A stretch of 64,000 bases of DNA from CAZSSH01 sp964609825 (GCA_964609825.1 CAZSSH010000009.1:62001-126000); one strand, 5' to 3'. Shown: positions 1 through 8,907, counted from the stretch's first letter. The notes: generated from the sequence alone by a model not told the origin. Made by a program: numbers and translations.

Positions 1-863
1 ACCATGATCAAAGCCGCCCCGTGCGGGACTTCGGGAAACATGCCGCCGATGGCGTGGGCAAGCGAGTGCTCTGAGGTATTGCAGCTGGTTGACTCGGCCA
101 TCCCCGAGAGGGTGTTGGCCAAAGCGACATCACTGCGGGCCTCAAGATTTTGGCCGTCTTTGACCGCAAGCGGCAGCGAGCGGCACAAAAGCTCAATGCT
201 CTTTAAGCTGTAAAGCTCGCTCACCGGCGTGGCAATGTTGGCCAAAAAGCACTCCGCGGCGTGAAAAAAGGCGTCAAAGCCCTGAAATGCGGTTAAGTTT
301 GGCGGCACCGTGAGCATCAGCTCCGGGTCAACAATCGCGATCACCGGAAAGGTGAGGTCATAGCCGAAACCGATTTTTTCCTCATTGTGCGTCACCACCG
401 TCCACGGGTCGATTTCCGTCCCGGTTCCGGCGGTGGTGGTCACCGCCACCACCGGCAGCGGCCGATGCTTTACCGCCATTCCTTTGCCGGTGCCGCCGTG
501 GACGTAATCCCAGTAGTCGCCGTCATTGACCGCCATCACCGCAATCGATTTGGCCGAGTCGATCGGGCTGCCGCCGCCCAAACCAAGCACAAAGTCGCAG
601 TTTTCCCGCCGGGCCATGGTCGCCCCCGCCATCACCTGATCTTTGGTCGGGTTGGCCTGAATCCGGTCGTAGACGACGGAAGCGACGCCGTTTTGGCGAA
701 GCAAGGTCTGCATCCGGTCGAGCGTACCGGAGGCGCGGACGGATTTGCCGGATGTGATGACGATCAGCGCCTTTTGGCCGGGCAAAGCGATTTTGCCGAG
801 CTCGTTGAGGGCGCCCGCGCCAAAATAAAGACGGGTCGGGATGTAGTTGCAAAATGATTTCAT
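1..863 (-). CDS. Iron-containing alcohol dehydrogenase, 3' end cut by window edge
   Basis: Partial gene: 287 codons from ATG at 863, running off the left edge with no stop. The N-terminal half has the NAD-binding pattern of family III (Fe-dependent) alcohol dehydrogenases: GLGGGSPIDSAKSIAV and TTAGTGTE. The second half has the metal-ligand regions FDAFFHAAE (Asp and His) and EHSLAHAIGG followed by PHGAALIMV (two His). Such enzymes reduce aldehydes or ketones with NAD(P)H in the cytoplasm. It is the last visible gene of the minus-strand operon IclR, GRE2, GRE1, ADH, only 12 nt after GRE1, with AAGGAAAA upstream of the ATG. A role in reducing the aldehyde made by a neighbouring glycyl radical dehydratase is inferred from context; the substrate cannot be read from sequence. 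Confidence 0.88.
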   Translation of the reverse strand, partial: MKSFCNYIPTRLYFGAGALNELGKIALPGQKALIVITSGKSVRASGTLDRMQTLLRQNGVASVVYDRIQANPTKDQVMAGATMARRENCDFVLGLGGGSPIDSAKSIAVMAVNDGDYWDYVHGGTGKGMAVKHRPLPVVAVTTTAGTGTEIDPWTVVTHNEEKIGFGYDLTFPVIAIVDPELMLTVPPNLTAFQGFDAFFHAAECFLANIATPVSELYSLKSIELLCRSLPLAVKDGQNLEARSDVALANTLSGMAESTSCNTSEHSLAHAIGGMFPEVPHGAALIM

Positions 864-875
864 ACAATATTTTCC

Positions 876-2747
876 TTAATTGACTGGGGTGTTTTGTTCG
901 GTCCGTTGCAGCACGGCCAGCCGAAGCTCCGGGCTGAGGCGGTTAAAGTACTCGCTGTAGCCGCCGATGCGGACGATCAACTCGGGATAATCGTCCGGGT
1001 TTCGGTACGCTTTTTGCAAGGTTGCGCTGTCGATCAAGGTTGGTTGCAGCTGCAAGCCATCCTGTGCCAAAAATCCTTGCAGCAATGCCTGAAGTTTTGG
1101 CCGCTGCCGCGGGTCGGAAGCCAACGTGCGCGCCAAACGGATATTGAGCACCAGAGTGCCGATCCCCAAGTCGGAGGGCAGCTTGGTCACTGAGTTGATG
1201 AGTGCGGTCGGCCCGCTGCGGTCGGTTCCCGTCGCCGCCCCTGCCGAGTCGGCCAGCGGCGCGCCGTCGGCCCGGCCGTCGGCGGAAGCACCCACATAGG
1301 AGCCGTGAAACGCATACGTAGTAAACATAATGACCGCCGGCAGCGCCGGACCGCCGTGCCGCATCCGGCGGCGGCGGATTTGGCCAAATACATAGCAGGC
1401 CAAACGGCGGGCGATGGCATCGACTTTATCCGAATCATTGCCGAATTTGCCGCCGACGCCGGAGATTGCCGCGAGCGTGTTGGCCGCGTCGGTGAGCCCG
1501 GCGACGTTGACCACCCCGCCATGGTAGCGCGCGCCGCCCGCGTTGTATTCCAAATTGCGGTCGATGCAATCGTCGATAAAAAGCGTCCGGATGAGTTGCG
1601 GCCGGTTGCGCGCGGCAAAGTCGCAATTGGCCTTGACCGCGGCGGCAAGTTCGTCCAAATGGCGGCAGATGTCCCGATGAAAATGTTGCGGCGTGCTGTG
1701 ATTGAGGATATCCAATAAATTGATGCCCGCCTCAATTGATCCAACATTGGAGCAGCCCTCAAACATGAGCTCGGTGCACCCGCCGAACGCAAAATTTTCC
1801 ACCCCGGCATCTTTTCCGTAAACGCGGCGGATTCCTTTTTGGTAAGCGGTCAAATTGTAAATTGACGGCGACGGGATTCCCGCCGCCCAGCGATCAAACA
1901 AGGCGTCCCAGATTGCCTGCGGCGTCTCCGGGCTGACCAGCAATCCCGAGTTGGGGCGGCGCAATTTTTGTGCATTGAGACAAATCAACGTAAACTCGGG
2001 ATACTTGCCGCTGTGGATAAAATGCCAACCGTCATGCAGATCCACGGCGCGGTAGAGCTCCTCCACCCACGCATGGGCATCACCTTCGCCATGGTAATAC
2101 TCGCCCATATAGTCGTCAAAGCGCCCTGCCGAGTCATACGAGTCGAGGGCAAAAAAGAAATTGAAACTTCGCATGGCGCTCCGGAAATCCCGCGCCGGAT
2201 GATTGATGCAGCGCGCGATGTCGCCCGGGGCGCGGCGCAAAAAGGAAGAAATGCCGGCCAACGTGTCAGTGAGCGCCTTTTTTAGCGGCGAATGCGGCAT
2301 CGCCGCCACCCGCTGGCGGTATGCGGTCAAACCCTCGCGCAAAAGGCGGCGATAGTTGAGAATACTGTGAGTAAAACCGTTGCCGCCGATGGCGTAGCGC
2401 GGCATGATCAAGTTGGTCTGCCGGTAGTTGAGCTCGGCAAGGATGCTCTCCAGCAGATTTTTCTCAAAGGGGTCGGACAGTTGCGCCGTGCCCCATTGCC
2501 GCAAGCCGCTGATGTCGGCGGTGAAACTCGCCGAATAATGAAACAACACAAAGCGTCCGGCCAGACGCCAGATGTCGCTCTCCGGCGCCGGGTAAAGCTT
2601 CGAGGTATCCGGCGGCATAACGGCATGCTCAAAATAGCGGCGTAACCCTCGCCCGTAGCGCTCGACGGCGGAAGCATTTTCCTCCTCAAACATTCCGGCG
2701 GCCAGTGGTTCGCCGAGGCGGTAGAGTATTTCAGCTTTGCGGTTCAT
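876..2747 (-). CDS. Glycyl radical enzyme, pyruvate formate-lyase family (GRE1)
   Basis: 623 aa. Near the C-terminus is the glycyl radical loop VRIGGYSEYF (radical Gly about residue 596), followed by the family's LSPELRLAVLQRTE tail. The thiyl-radical cysteine lies in FGGCTELMF (Cys about 324), with Glu two residues later, the C-x-E arrangement seen in diol/glycerol dehydratase and choline-lyase type members rather than the Cys-Cys pair of true pyruvate formate-lyase. It is shorter than usual for the family (about 750-850 aa), so parts of the barrel scaffold must be reduced. Shine-Dalgarno AAGGAAGATGGAG precedes the ATG. The gene sits between GRE2 and the alcohol dehydrogenase. It needs an activating radical-SAM enzyme, which is not in the window. 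Dehydratase-type chemistry is likely; the substrate is unknown. Confidence 0.85.
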   Translation of the reverse strand: MNRKAEILYRLGEPLAAGMFEEENASAVERYGRGLRRYFEHAVMPPDTSKLYPAPESDIWRLAGRFVLFHYSASFTADISGLRQWGTAQLSDPFEKNLLESILAELNYRQTNLIMPRYAIGGNGFTHSILNYRRLLREGLTAYRQRVAAMPHSPLKKALTDTLAGISSFLRRAPGDIARCINHPARDFRSAMRSFNFFFALDSYDSAGRFDDYMGEYYHGEGDAHAWVEELYRAVDLHDGWHFIHSGKYPEFTLICLNAQKLRRPNSGLLVSPETPQAIWDALFDRWAAGIPSPSIYNLTAYQKGIRRVYGKDAGVENFAFGGCTELMFEGCSNVGSIEAGINLLDILNHSTPQHFHRDICRHLDELAAAVKANCDFAARNRPQLIRTLFIDDCIDRNLEYNAGGARYHGGVVNVAGLTDAANTLAAISGVGGKFGNDSDKVDAIARRLACYVFGQIRRRRMRHGGPALPAVIMFTTYAFHGSYVGASADGRADGAPLADSAGAATGTDRSGPTALINSVTKLPSDLGIGTLVLNIRLARTLASDPRQRPKLQALLQGFLAQDGLQLQPTLIDSATLQKAYRNPDDYPELIVRIGGYSEYFNRLSPELRLAVLQRTEQNTPVN

Positions 2748-2762
2748 TTCTCCATCTTCCTT

Positions 2763-4736
2763 TCAATGCTCGGTACGGTCAATTATCTGCTGCTGCTCGA
2801 GGGACGACAACGCGACAAAAAACTCGGAGAAGCCGGTTTTGCGGATCAGCAGCGTCCGGTATTTTTCGGGGTGTTTCCGCGCTTCCTCCAAGGTGCGGCG
2901 GTCGGCGACGGTAAACCCGAGGTGAATACCGCCGGACTCGAAATAACTTTGCAGCAGCGCCGCCAATTGTTCGGAGGTCGGACGGCAGCTGAATTTGAGG
3001 TTGAGCCCGCCGCAAATCGTGCGACGGAGGGGCAATGCGGCGACACTGCCGAGCAGCGCGGTGGGTCCCTGACGGTCGGCGCCGTAGGTCGGAGACTGGT
3101 TTTCGCTCACGGTTTCGCCGCTGCGCCGGCCGTCCGGCGTCGCGCCGATGACGGCGCCTTGCGCCACATGGCAAAACAGCGAATAAAACGACGGCATGGC
3201 GATGAATCCCTCGCGGCGGCCGACCTCCTCAAAGGCGTCAAGCAAAACATTGGCGGCGGCGGCCGCATAACGGTCCGCCCGGGCGTCACCGTTGCCGAAC
3301 TTGGGAAAGGAGTTCACGATTTCGCGTTGCAAATTTTCATATCCGGCAAAATCGGCCGCCAATATCTCCAAAATCTGCGAATAAGAGTATCTTTTCAGCA
3401 ACAAATCGACGGCGATCAAACTGTCCGCCATGTTGGCGATCCCCGAAAACATCCGGTGCTGCCAGCGGTAATTTTCCGCCCCCTGACGGTAAATGTCGCG
3501 GCCGCTTTGGATGCAGCTCTCAAAAAAGATCGACTCCAACCGGAAACACCATGTTTCCGAATAAATATCCGTCCGCCGTTCGCGCGTATCTTTGAGCATC
3601 GCGTTGCAGGCGATCCGGCGGAGTTGCGGCAAAATTTCGGTTGGATTTTTGGCGGCAAACAACGCCTGATGAAACCAGGCGAGCGAGTTATCAAAAATAT
3701 CAATCCGGCTCATAATGTTGTAAAGACGGCCCGGGATATCCACCCGGTTGCAGGCGGTAAACCCGTAGTCGGCGGCATCGGCGGCCAAAATACCGCAGTC
3801 GAGGAGTTTGTTTTGGATTAGACCGTCGTTGAAAAAATTCGCCTGCGGCCCGATTCGCCGGGCGGCTTCGCCCGCCAGCGCAAAATCGTCGCGGAGCCGG
3901 AAATTCAAGATCGGCTGCGGCAAATCCACCATCGCCGCCGCCTCGACCATCAAACGGGAAATCCGGTTAAATTCCGGCCCCAGCACCAGATATTGTTTGC
4001 TGGAGGTGGATGGCGTCGGCTTGACCTGATAATTGTCGGTGGCGGTCCCGGTGATTTCGTTAAATTTGAGCAAAAACATGGCCAGCAGCTCTCTCGCCTC
4101 ATCCTCTGGCGGGAGCTCGTAACGTTGCAGATATTGGTCGATCCGACCCGGCGCAAAATCGCGCGCGCCGCAGACGGTGCTCATGATAAATTGCATCATC
4201 CAGACCGACTGCAAGGCCGAATAAAAATCATAGGCCCCGCGGTACGGCACCTGACGCAGCGCCGCGGCCATTGCCGGTTTGCCCGCTGCCATGGCGGCCA
4301 TAGCATAACGTTCGCCGAAGCGGCGGATGGCGTCAATACAGCCCAGTGCCTGACGCTCAAAGTAGCGGGTCTCGGCAGTGTCGATCCGCCGGGCGTGGTG
4401 CGAAATTTCGTCGGCGATTCCGGCGAGGCCGATGCTTAAAATTTTGGCCATCGGCAAGGTGATATGCCCCTCGCTGGTGAGACCGGCACGCGAAAACCCT
4501 TCGGGGTGCGGCCAGCGCCCCTCCAGCATCCGCCCGGCAAAAACATCATCCGGGTCAACCGGTACGGAGAGGTGATCCATGAGCAAAGTGAACTCAAAAA
4601 GATACCGCTCCTCCGGCGACAGGGCCAACGTCTCCGCAGCGTGATCGCGCAACAATGTCTCACGCTCAATAAAGCACGCCTCATTGTCTCCGTCCAGAAT
4701 TTTTTGGCGTAACCGGTTGATGGCGGCGGTATCCAT
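2763..4736 (-). CDS. Second, divergent glycyl radical enzyme (GRE2)
   Basis: 657 aa from ATG at 4736. I prefer this start because AAAGGG ends 5 nt upstream; an in-frame GTG lies at 4742. The C-terminus has a glycyl radical loop RKTGFSEFF (Gly about 635), where Phe replaces the usual Tyr after the Gly. The barrel cysteine appears in YGFTACNRVD (Cys about 329) and lacks both the adjacent Cys of pyruvate formate-lyase and the C-x-E of dehydratases. The N-terminal half (LSPEERYLFEFTLLMDHLSV) and the TPDGRR and GPTALL segments are typical of the PFL superfamily. It overlaps the iclR-type gene and is followed 15 nt later by GRE1. It could be an enzyme with different chemistry, or a partner subunit of GRE1; sequence alone does not decide. 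Confidence 0.82.
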   Translation of the reverse strand: MDTAAINRLRQKILDGDNEACFIERETLLRDHAAETLALSPEERYLFEFTLLMDHLSVPVDPDDVFAGRMLEGRWPHPEGFSRAGLTSEGHITLPMAKILSIGLAGIADEISHHARRIDTAETRYFERQALGCIDAIRRFGERYAMAAMAAGKPAMAAALRQVPYRGAYDFYSALQSVWMMQFIMSTVCGARDFAPGRIDQYLQRYELPPEDEARELLAMFLLKFNEITGTATDNYQVKPTPSTSSKQYLVLGPEFNRISRLMVEAAAMVDLPQPILNFRLRDDFALAGEAARRIGPQANFFNDGLIQNKLLDCGILAADAADYGFTACNRVDIPGRLYNIMSRIDIFDNSLAWFHQALFAAKNPTEILPQLRRIACNAMLKDTRERRTDIYSETWCFRLESIFFESCIQSGRDIYRQGAENYRWQHRMFSGIANMADSLIAVDLLLKRYSYSQILEILAADFAGYENLQREIVNSFPKFGNGDARADRYAAAAANVLLDAFEEVGRREGFIAMPSFYSLFCHVAQGAVIGATPDGRRSGETVSENQSPTYGADRQGPTALLGSVAALPLRRTICGGLNLKFSCRPTSEQLAALLQSYFESGGIHLGFTVADRRTLEEARKHPEKYRTLLIRKTGFSEFFVALSSLEQQQIIDRTEH

Positions 4737-4738
4737 AA

Positions 4739-5527
4739 TCACCCTTTGGGTATTTTTGTATAGATGTCACCGGTATAACCGATGGCTTGGGCAATCTGTT
4801 GGGCGCACTCGCGGACTTGGCGGCAGCGCTCCGGCAACTCTTTGGGGTCAAAGCGCACCGAGAGCCCGGTAATGCCGACGGCTGCGACGATTTTGCCAGC
4901 GGCGTTAAACACCGGCGAACCGATGCAGTAGCTGCCCTCGACGTACTCGTCAAACTCGGTGGCCACCAAGGTTTTTTGAATTTGACCGAGCTCTTTTTGC
5001 AGCGCCGGTACTTGGGTGACTGTGTGGCGGGTCAATTGCTTTAACGGCGCGTTGAGGATCGCCGTTTGTTCGGCCTCCGGCAAAAACGCCAGGACTGCCT
5101 TGCCGAACGCGTTACCGTGATAATACACCCGGATGCCCGGCGTCACCGCCAAAAAATACTCTTCGCGCGGCGGCACAAAGTCGAGTTGCAGCATCCGGTC
5201 CCCGGCAGGAAGCTGGATTTGTGCCCCCTCTCCGGTCGCCGCCGCCAGTCTCTCCAGCAACGGACGCGATTGTTTATGAAGATCAAAACTGTTTTGAAGC
5301 CGCATCCCCAGCGAAAACAATTGTGCGGTGAGCTCATACTGCCCGGCGTCGTTACGGATGACATATTTTTTGTCCTGCAACACATTGAGAATCCGAAATG
5401 TGAGGTTGGCGCTCAAATCAAGCTGCCGGGCAAGTTCGGTGGGGCCGCGCGGCCCAGGCGTTGCGGCCATAAACTCCAAGACCTCGAGGATGGCCTCGGC
5501 GGCCGGAGCATTGTAGCGTTTTTCCAT
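4739..5527 (-). CDS. IclR-family transcriptional regulator
   Basis: 262 aa. The N-terminal winged helix-turn-helix covers residues about 10-70 (LEVLEFMAATPGPRGPTELA, then LSANLTFRILNVLQ). The C-terminal effector-binding domain includes GNAFGKAVLAFLP, the EYVEGSYCIGSPVFN segment and VAAVGITGLSVRF, all typical of IclR. These proteins bind a small metabolite and repress or activate adjacent catabolic genes. It is the first gene of the minus-strand operon, and its stop codon lies just before the preferred GRE2 start. A sigma70-like promoter is visible upstream at 5564-5591. Probably the local regulator of the GRE/ADH operon; the effector is unknown. Confidence 0.92.
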   Translation of the reverse strand: MEKRYNAPAAEAILEVLEFMAATPGPRGPTELARQLDLSANLTFRILNVLQDKKYVIRNDAGQYELTAQLFSLGMRLQNSFDLHKQSRPLLERLAAATGEGAQIQLPAGDRMLQLDFVPPREEYFLAVTPGIRVYYHGNAFGKAVLAFLPEAEQTAILNAPLKQLTRHTVTQVPALQKELGQIQKTLVATEFDEYVEGSYCIGSPVFNAAGKIVAAVGITGLSVRFDPKELPERCRQVRECAQQIAQAIGYTGDIYTKIPKG

Positions 5528-5563
5528 TATTATATTTTATCCTTAAAATTTTGTTCTATATTT

Positions 5564-5591
5564 AAAATATAATTGCCGTGATGTTTTTCAA
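5564..5591 (-). promoter_or_regulatory. Probable sigma70 promoter of the IclR-GRE operon
   Basis: Reading the minus strand: TTGAAA, 16 nt, TATTTT, about 35 nt upstream of the start codon. The -10 region falls in an AT-rich near-palindrome (TATATTTAAAATATA on plus) that could be an operator. Confidence 0.5.
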
Positions 5592-5710
5592 GTGAATTGC
5601 TGAAAAAAAGTGAAAAAAATTGTCGAACCGGGCAGCGGACACAATTTATTACCTTTTTCTGCGTCTTTTTTAGCAATGTGTAGTGATATTTACGCAAATG
5701 AGGTATGGTT

Positions 5711-7228
5711 ATGGTAAAATTATCGTCGGTAAGCAATTGGAAATGGGTGGTTTTCATTTACGTCGTTTTAGGGCTTTTGTGCTTTTCGCTGTTGGCTGCG
5801 GATGATCCGCCGGGGCCGCCGCCGGGTGGCAAAGACGGCAAGGACAAGCGTGAGAACCCCCCGGGCGGCCAAGGCGACAAACCTAAAACGACCGGGACAG
5901 CCGTCCGGGAAATCGACGGCAAAACTGCCAAAACCATTGTTTCCGAGGCCAAGCTTGACCTAAAAGCGACCGCAGCCAGCCAAACTGCGTTGCGGGTCAA
6001 AAACGGCGGGCAATTGACGATCAATGAGTTGATTGTGACTAAAACCGGGGATACCGCAAGCGACGAGGAGTCCAATTTTTTCTCCTTAAATGCGGCGGTG
6101 GCGGCCTGGCCCGACTCCAAACTGGTGATTAATGGCGGCCGCATCACCACCGATGCCAACGGCGCCAATGCGATTTTTGCCTGGGGCGGCAAATCCCATG
6201 TCTCAGTTAAGAACCTTAAAATCGAGACCACCGAGGACTCCTCGCGCGGCTTGGATGCCACCTTTGGCGGCACTATTGAGGGCGAAAATCTGACCATCTC
6301 GACCAAAGGGGCTCATTGTGCCGCGCTGGCGACCGATCGCGGCGAGGGCACAGTCAAGGTAAAAAAAGTGACGGCCACGACCGCGGGCGACGGCTCGCCG
6401 GGGATTTACTCCACTGGCAATATTCAGGCTGCGGACAGCACCTTTGAGGCCGCCGGTGCCGAAGCGGCGGTCATTGAGGGCAAAAACTCGATTGCGCTCA
6501 ATAATTGCGAGTTGACGGGCAACAAGCGCTGCGGCGTGATGCTTTACCAGAGTTTCTCCGGTGACGCCGGGACCGGCACGAGCGTCTTTGAGATGACCGG
6601 CGGGAGTTTGAGCGCCAACAAGGGGCCCGTGTTTTTCATCACCAACACCAAGGCCAAAATCAAGCTCAACAATGTGAAAGTTGCAGCCAAGGATGACGTT
6701 TTGCTCTCGGCCGGGGTGGACCGCTGGGGGCGCAAAGGGCGCAACGGCGGACATGTGACCATGACTGCTGAGGAGCAAACATTGGCAGGTAATATTGAGG
6801 TCAATCAAATCAGCAGCGTTGCGCTTGCTCTCGGCAAGGCAACCGCGTTTACCGGTGCGGTCAACCCTGCCGCCACCGCCGGTAAAGTTGAGCTCACTCT
6901 TAACGAAGGGAGCACATGGATGGTCACCGCCGACTCGAGTGTGGACAATCTTGACGGGGCAACGACGGTACCGGCGCTCACCGGGCGCATCAAAAGCGGC
7001 GGGCATACGGTTTATTACCGCAGCAAGAGCGGTCTCTTTAAGGACGGCAAAACTTATGATCTTGATGACGGCGGCAAGCTGATTTACAAGGAAGCGCCCA
7101 AGGTCGAAAAAAGCTCGGACAAGGACGCCGATGACGAGCGCGATCCCAACGGTCCTCCGGGCGGCGGCAACCGTCTTCCCGGCCCGCCTCCGGGCGGCGG
7201 GGGGCCCAAACGAGGCAACCAGATTTGA
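5711..7228 (+). CDS. Secreted beta-helix-like surface protein with Pro/Gly-rich ends
   Basis: 505 aa from ATG at 5711, chosen because GAGG sits 7 nt upstream; an ATG at 5705 is too close to it. A hydrophobic signal sequence (WVVFIYVVLGLLCFSLLA) ends near residue 28. The mature N-terminus is DDPPGPPPGGKDGKDKRENP and the C-terminus ends with NRLPGPPPGGGGPKRGNQI, so both ends carry similar PPGG-rich tails. Between them is a run of short strands with spaced Gly, Asn and Thr (for example SKLVINGGRITTDANGANAI and SVKNLKIETTEDSS), typical of right-handed parallel beta-helix proteins of the pectate-lyase or adhesin type. No catalytic motif or C-terminal anchor was found. A strong terminator follows. 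Probably an exported adhesin or matrix protein; I know no exact family. Confidence 0.6.
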   Translation: MVKLSSVSNWKWVVFIYVVLGLLCFSLLAADDPPGPPPGGKDGKDKRENPPGGQGDKPKTTGTAVREIDGKTAKTIVSEAKLDLKATAASQTALRVKNGGQLTINELIVTKTGDTASDEESNFFSLNAAVAAWPDSKLVINGGRITTDANGANAIFAWGGKSHVSVKNLKIETTEDSSRGLDATFGGTIEGENLTISTKGAHCAALATDRGEGTVKVKKVTATTAGDGSPGIYSTGNIQAADSTFEAAGAEAAVIEGKNSIALNNCELTGNKRCGVMLYQSFSGDAGTGTSVFEMTGGSLSANKGPVFFITNTKAKIKLNNVKVAAKDDVLLSAGVDRWGRKGRNGGHVTMTAEEQTLAGNIEVNQISSVALALGKATAFTGAVNPAATAGKVELTLNEGSTWMVTADSSVDNLDGATTVPALTGRIKSGGHTVYYRSKSGLFKDGKTYDLDDGGKLIYKEAPKVEKSSDKDADDERDPNGPPGGGNRLPGPPPGGGGPKRGNQI

Positions 7229-7243
7229 CATCTCCCAAGGTGG

Positions 7244-7279
7244 GCGGTGTTTGGCAGCGATGTCAAACGCCGCTTTTTT
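7244..7279 (+). terminator. Rho-independent terminator
   Basis: A 13-bp stem (GCGGTGTTTGGCA with TGTCAAACGCCGC, two G-T pairs) around a GCGA tetraloop, followed by six T. It ends the beta-helix protein transcript. Confidence 0.93.
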
Positions 7280-7291
7280 GTATGCGGGCAA

Positions 7292-7320
7292 TTGACAAGG
7301 ATGAAAGGTGAGGCTATATT
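7292..7320 (+). promoter_or_regulatory. Sigma70 promoter for the membrane protein gene
   Basis: TTGACA, 17 nt, TATATT, 33 nt upstream of the ATG at 7354 and just after the terminator of the previous gene. Confidence 0.8.
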
Positions 7321-7353
7321 GAGCTTGGAGATGTCAGAATTTATGGTGGTAAA

Positions 7354-8037
7354 ATGGATTTGGCCGGAGTAGCAATGTTGGTTTGGGCGGGGTTGACCGC
7401 TCTTTATGTGATTTTGACTGTGCGGCAGGCGCGGTATTACTGGCGTTATTTGGTGTTGACCGTCTGGGGGACGATGACGGTGGCGGGCGGAATTTTCGCC
7501 GGGCGTTTTTTGGGTTATTTTTGCCCGGAGCTGCCGGTGGTGACGCGGGAGTATTTTTACCGGCAGTTGGTCAATTGCATCAATGCGTCAACCGATTTTG
7601 CCGGAGCGCTGCAAATGATGGAGCAAAAAATAGCCGCCAAAGAATTTTCCGGCTTCTTTAAAGCATGCGCACCGACGGCTCCGGTGATCCTTTGCTATCT
7701 GGCCGTCGCATTTTTTTTGGCGGCGGTCGGCGCGGAGTTTATGCGCGCCAAAAAGCTTAAAGTTACTTTGATCCTGTGCTTGACCATGACCGCGGTCGGG
7801 ATGGTAAGTTTGTATCAGGGGATCAAAATCAATTATTTTTTATCCCGCAACATTGCCTGGCGCAATTATTTGGAGGAGGTCGAGATGCTGCGCGATTTCG
7901 CCGACCGTCCGGCTCCGGCGTTGGGGCAGCTGGAGATTGCCGCTATCGTCAGCGAGTATTATCATACGATCAAACGGATGCGCCACCGCGAGCCCAAAAA
8001 CGTTTTGATCCAAAAATTGTGGCCGGAGGCAGAGTAG
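7354..8037 (+). CDS. Integral membrane protein of unknown function
   Basis: 227 aa. Four hydrophobic stretches are visible: residues about 3-22, 34-52, 109-127 and 136-155. A segment of about 50 polar residues between the second and third (PELPVVTREYFYRQLVNCIN onward) may lie outside the membrane. The C-terminal 70 residues are polar and basic and probably cytoplasmic. I recognise no family. The gene has its own promoter and is convergent with the SDR gene, with only 7 nt between the stop codons. Confidence 0.65.
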   Translation: MDLAGVAMLVWAGLTALYVILTVRQARYYWRYLVLTVWGTMTVAGGIFAGRFLGYFCPELPVVTREYFYRQLVNCINASTDFAGALQMMEQKIAAKEFSGFFKACAPTAPVILCYLAVAFFLAAVGAEFMRAKKLKVTLILCLTMTAVGMVSLYQGIKINYFLSRNIAWRNYLEEVEMLRDFADRPAPALGQLEIAAIVSEYYHTIKRMRHREPKNVLIQKLWPEAE

Positions 8038-8044
8038 CGGAGAA

Positions 8045-8770
8045 TTACAAACGCTCAAAAACAGATGATGGCAACAGTTTGAGCAGCAACCCGACCAGTC
8101 GCCAGCGCCCGGTAACGTAAAGGTAACGGCGATGGTATGACAACCCCTTAATAATGCATTGGGCCGCGGTGGCGGCGGAGCACATCCAAAAGTATTTCCC
8201 GCCTTTGGCCATCGCGGTGTCGACGTAACCGGGCAGGATGGTTACAATTTTTATTCCCGGGGTTTGGCGGCGGCTTTTGCGGGACAAACCTTCCAGATAA
8301 TTAATTTGATACGCTTTGCTGGCCGAGTAGCCGCTGTCATCCTCAAACCCGCGCAATCCGCCCGCCGAGGCGATGGCGGCCAAAGTTCCTTGCGGTTGCG
8401 CTGCCAGTTTTCGATAGCTCAAGTTGATGATTTCGGTAAAGCCGCTGACATTGACAGCCAAGGTTTCATTGCAGAGTTGCCAGTCGAGGTCGGGGTTTAT
8501 TTCGCCGTAACCGGCACAGTGGATGATCAGATCGGCGCGGTCAAATTTGGACAGCAAATCCATATATTGCCTGGCCCGGTCGGTCGCAGCAAGATCCAGC
8601 ATGGCAATTTCGCATTGAGATGGGATTTGCGCGGCTATTTCCGCTAAAAGTGTTGTCCGCCGGGCGGTCAGACCAAGTCGGACATGCGGATTTTGTCCGT
8701 ATTGCAGTGCCAATTGGCGGCCAATTCCCGAAGAGGCGCCGACGATGATGATATTTTGAAATGTTTTCAT
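8045..8770 (-). CDS. Short-chain dehydrogenase/reductase (SDR)
   Basis: 241 aa, the usual size for a classical SDR. The cofactor motif GASSGIG is at residues 11-17, the structural HCAGYG (NNAG equivalent) is in the middle, and the catalytic S and Y-x-x-x-K appear as AIASAGG and YSASK. A hydrophobic C-terminus (RLVGLLLKLLP) suggests membrane association, as in lipid- or sterol-related SDRs. It is an NAD(P)H-dependent oxidoreductase; the substrate is unknown. The -10 box ends only 7 nt before the ATG, so the mRNA may be leaderless. Confidence 0.9.
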   Translation of the reverse strand: MKTFQNIIIVGASSGIGRQLALQYGQNPHVRLGLTARRTTLLAEIAAQIPSQCEIAMLDLAATDRARQYMDLLSKFDRADLIIHCAGYGEINPDLDWQLCNETLAVNVSGFTEIINLSYRKLAAQPQGTLAAIASAGGLRGFEDDSGYSASKAYQINYLEGLSRKSRRQTPGIKIVTILPGYVDTAMAKGGKYFWMCSAATAAQCIIKGLSYHRRYLYVTGRWRLVGLLLKLLPSSVFERL

Positions 8771-8777
8771 GATCTAT

Positions 8778-8806
8778 AATATAATACAGAATTTGGCCGT
8801 CGGCAA
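8778..8806 (-). promoter_or_regulatory. Promoter of the SDR gene, probably giving a leaderless mRNA
   Basis: On the minus strand: TTGCCG, 17 nt, TATATT, then ATAGATC directly before the ATG. Transcription would start at or next to the start codon, and no Shine-Dalgarno is visible. Confidence 0.5.
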
Positions 8807-8907
8807 ATAAAAAATGATATCAACCGGATTGATTGCATAAAATTGTCCGAATTTTGAATAATTTAAATATTATTCGTCAATCGTTCGTAAAAATTGCCCT
8901 TGATGCA

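Noticed and set aside
5530..5757. 75-aa minus-strand frame between the IclR gene and the beta-helix gene
   Set aside because: Covers the promoter region of the IclR operon and has no ribosome site or known motif.
6203..7291. 362-aa minus-strand frame opposite the Pro/Gly-flanked protein
   Set aside because: Runs through a strong terminator; the plus frame has a signal peptide and a Shine-Dalgarno.
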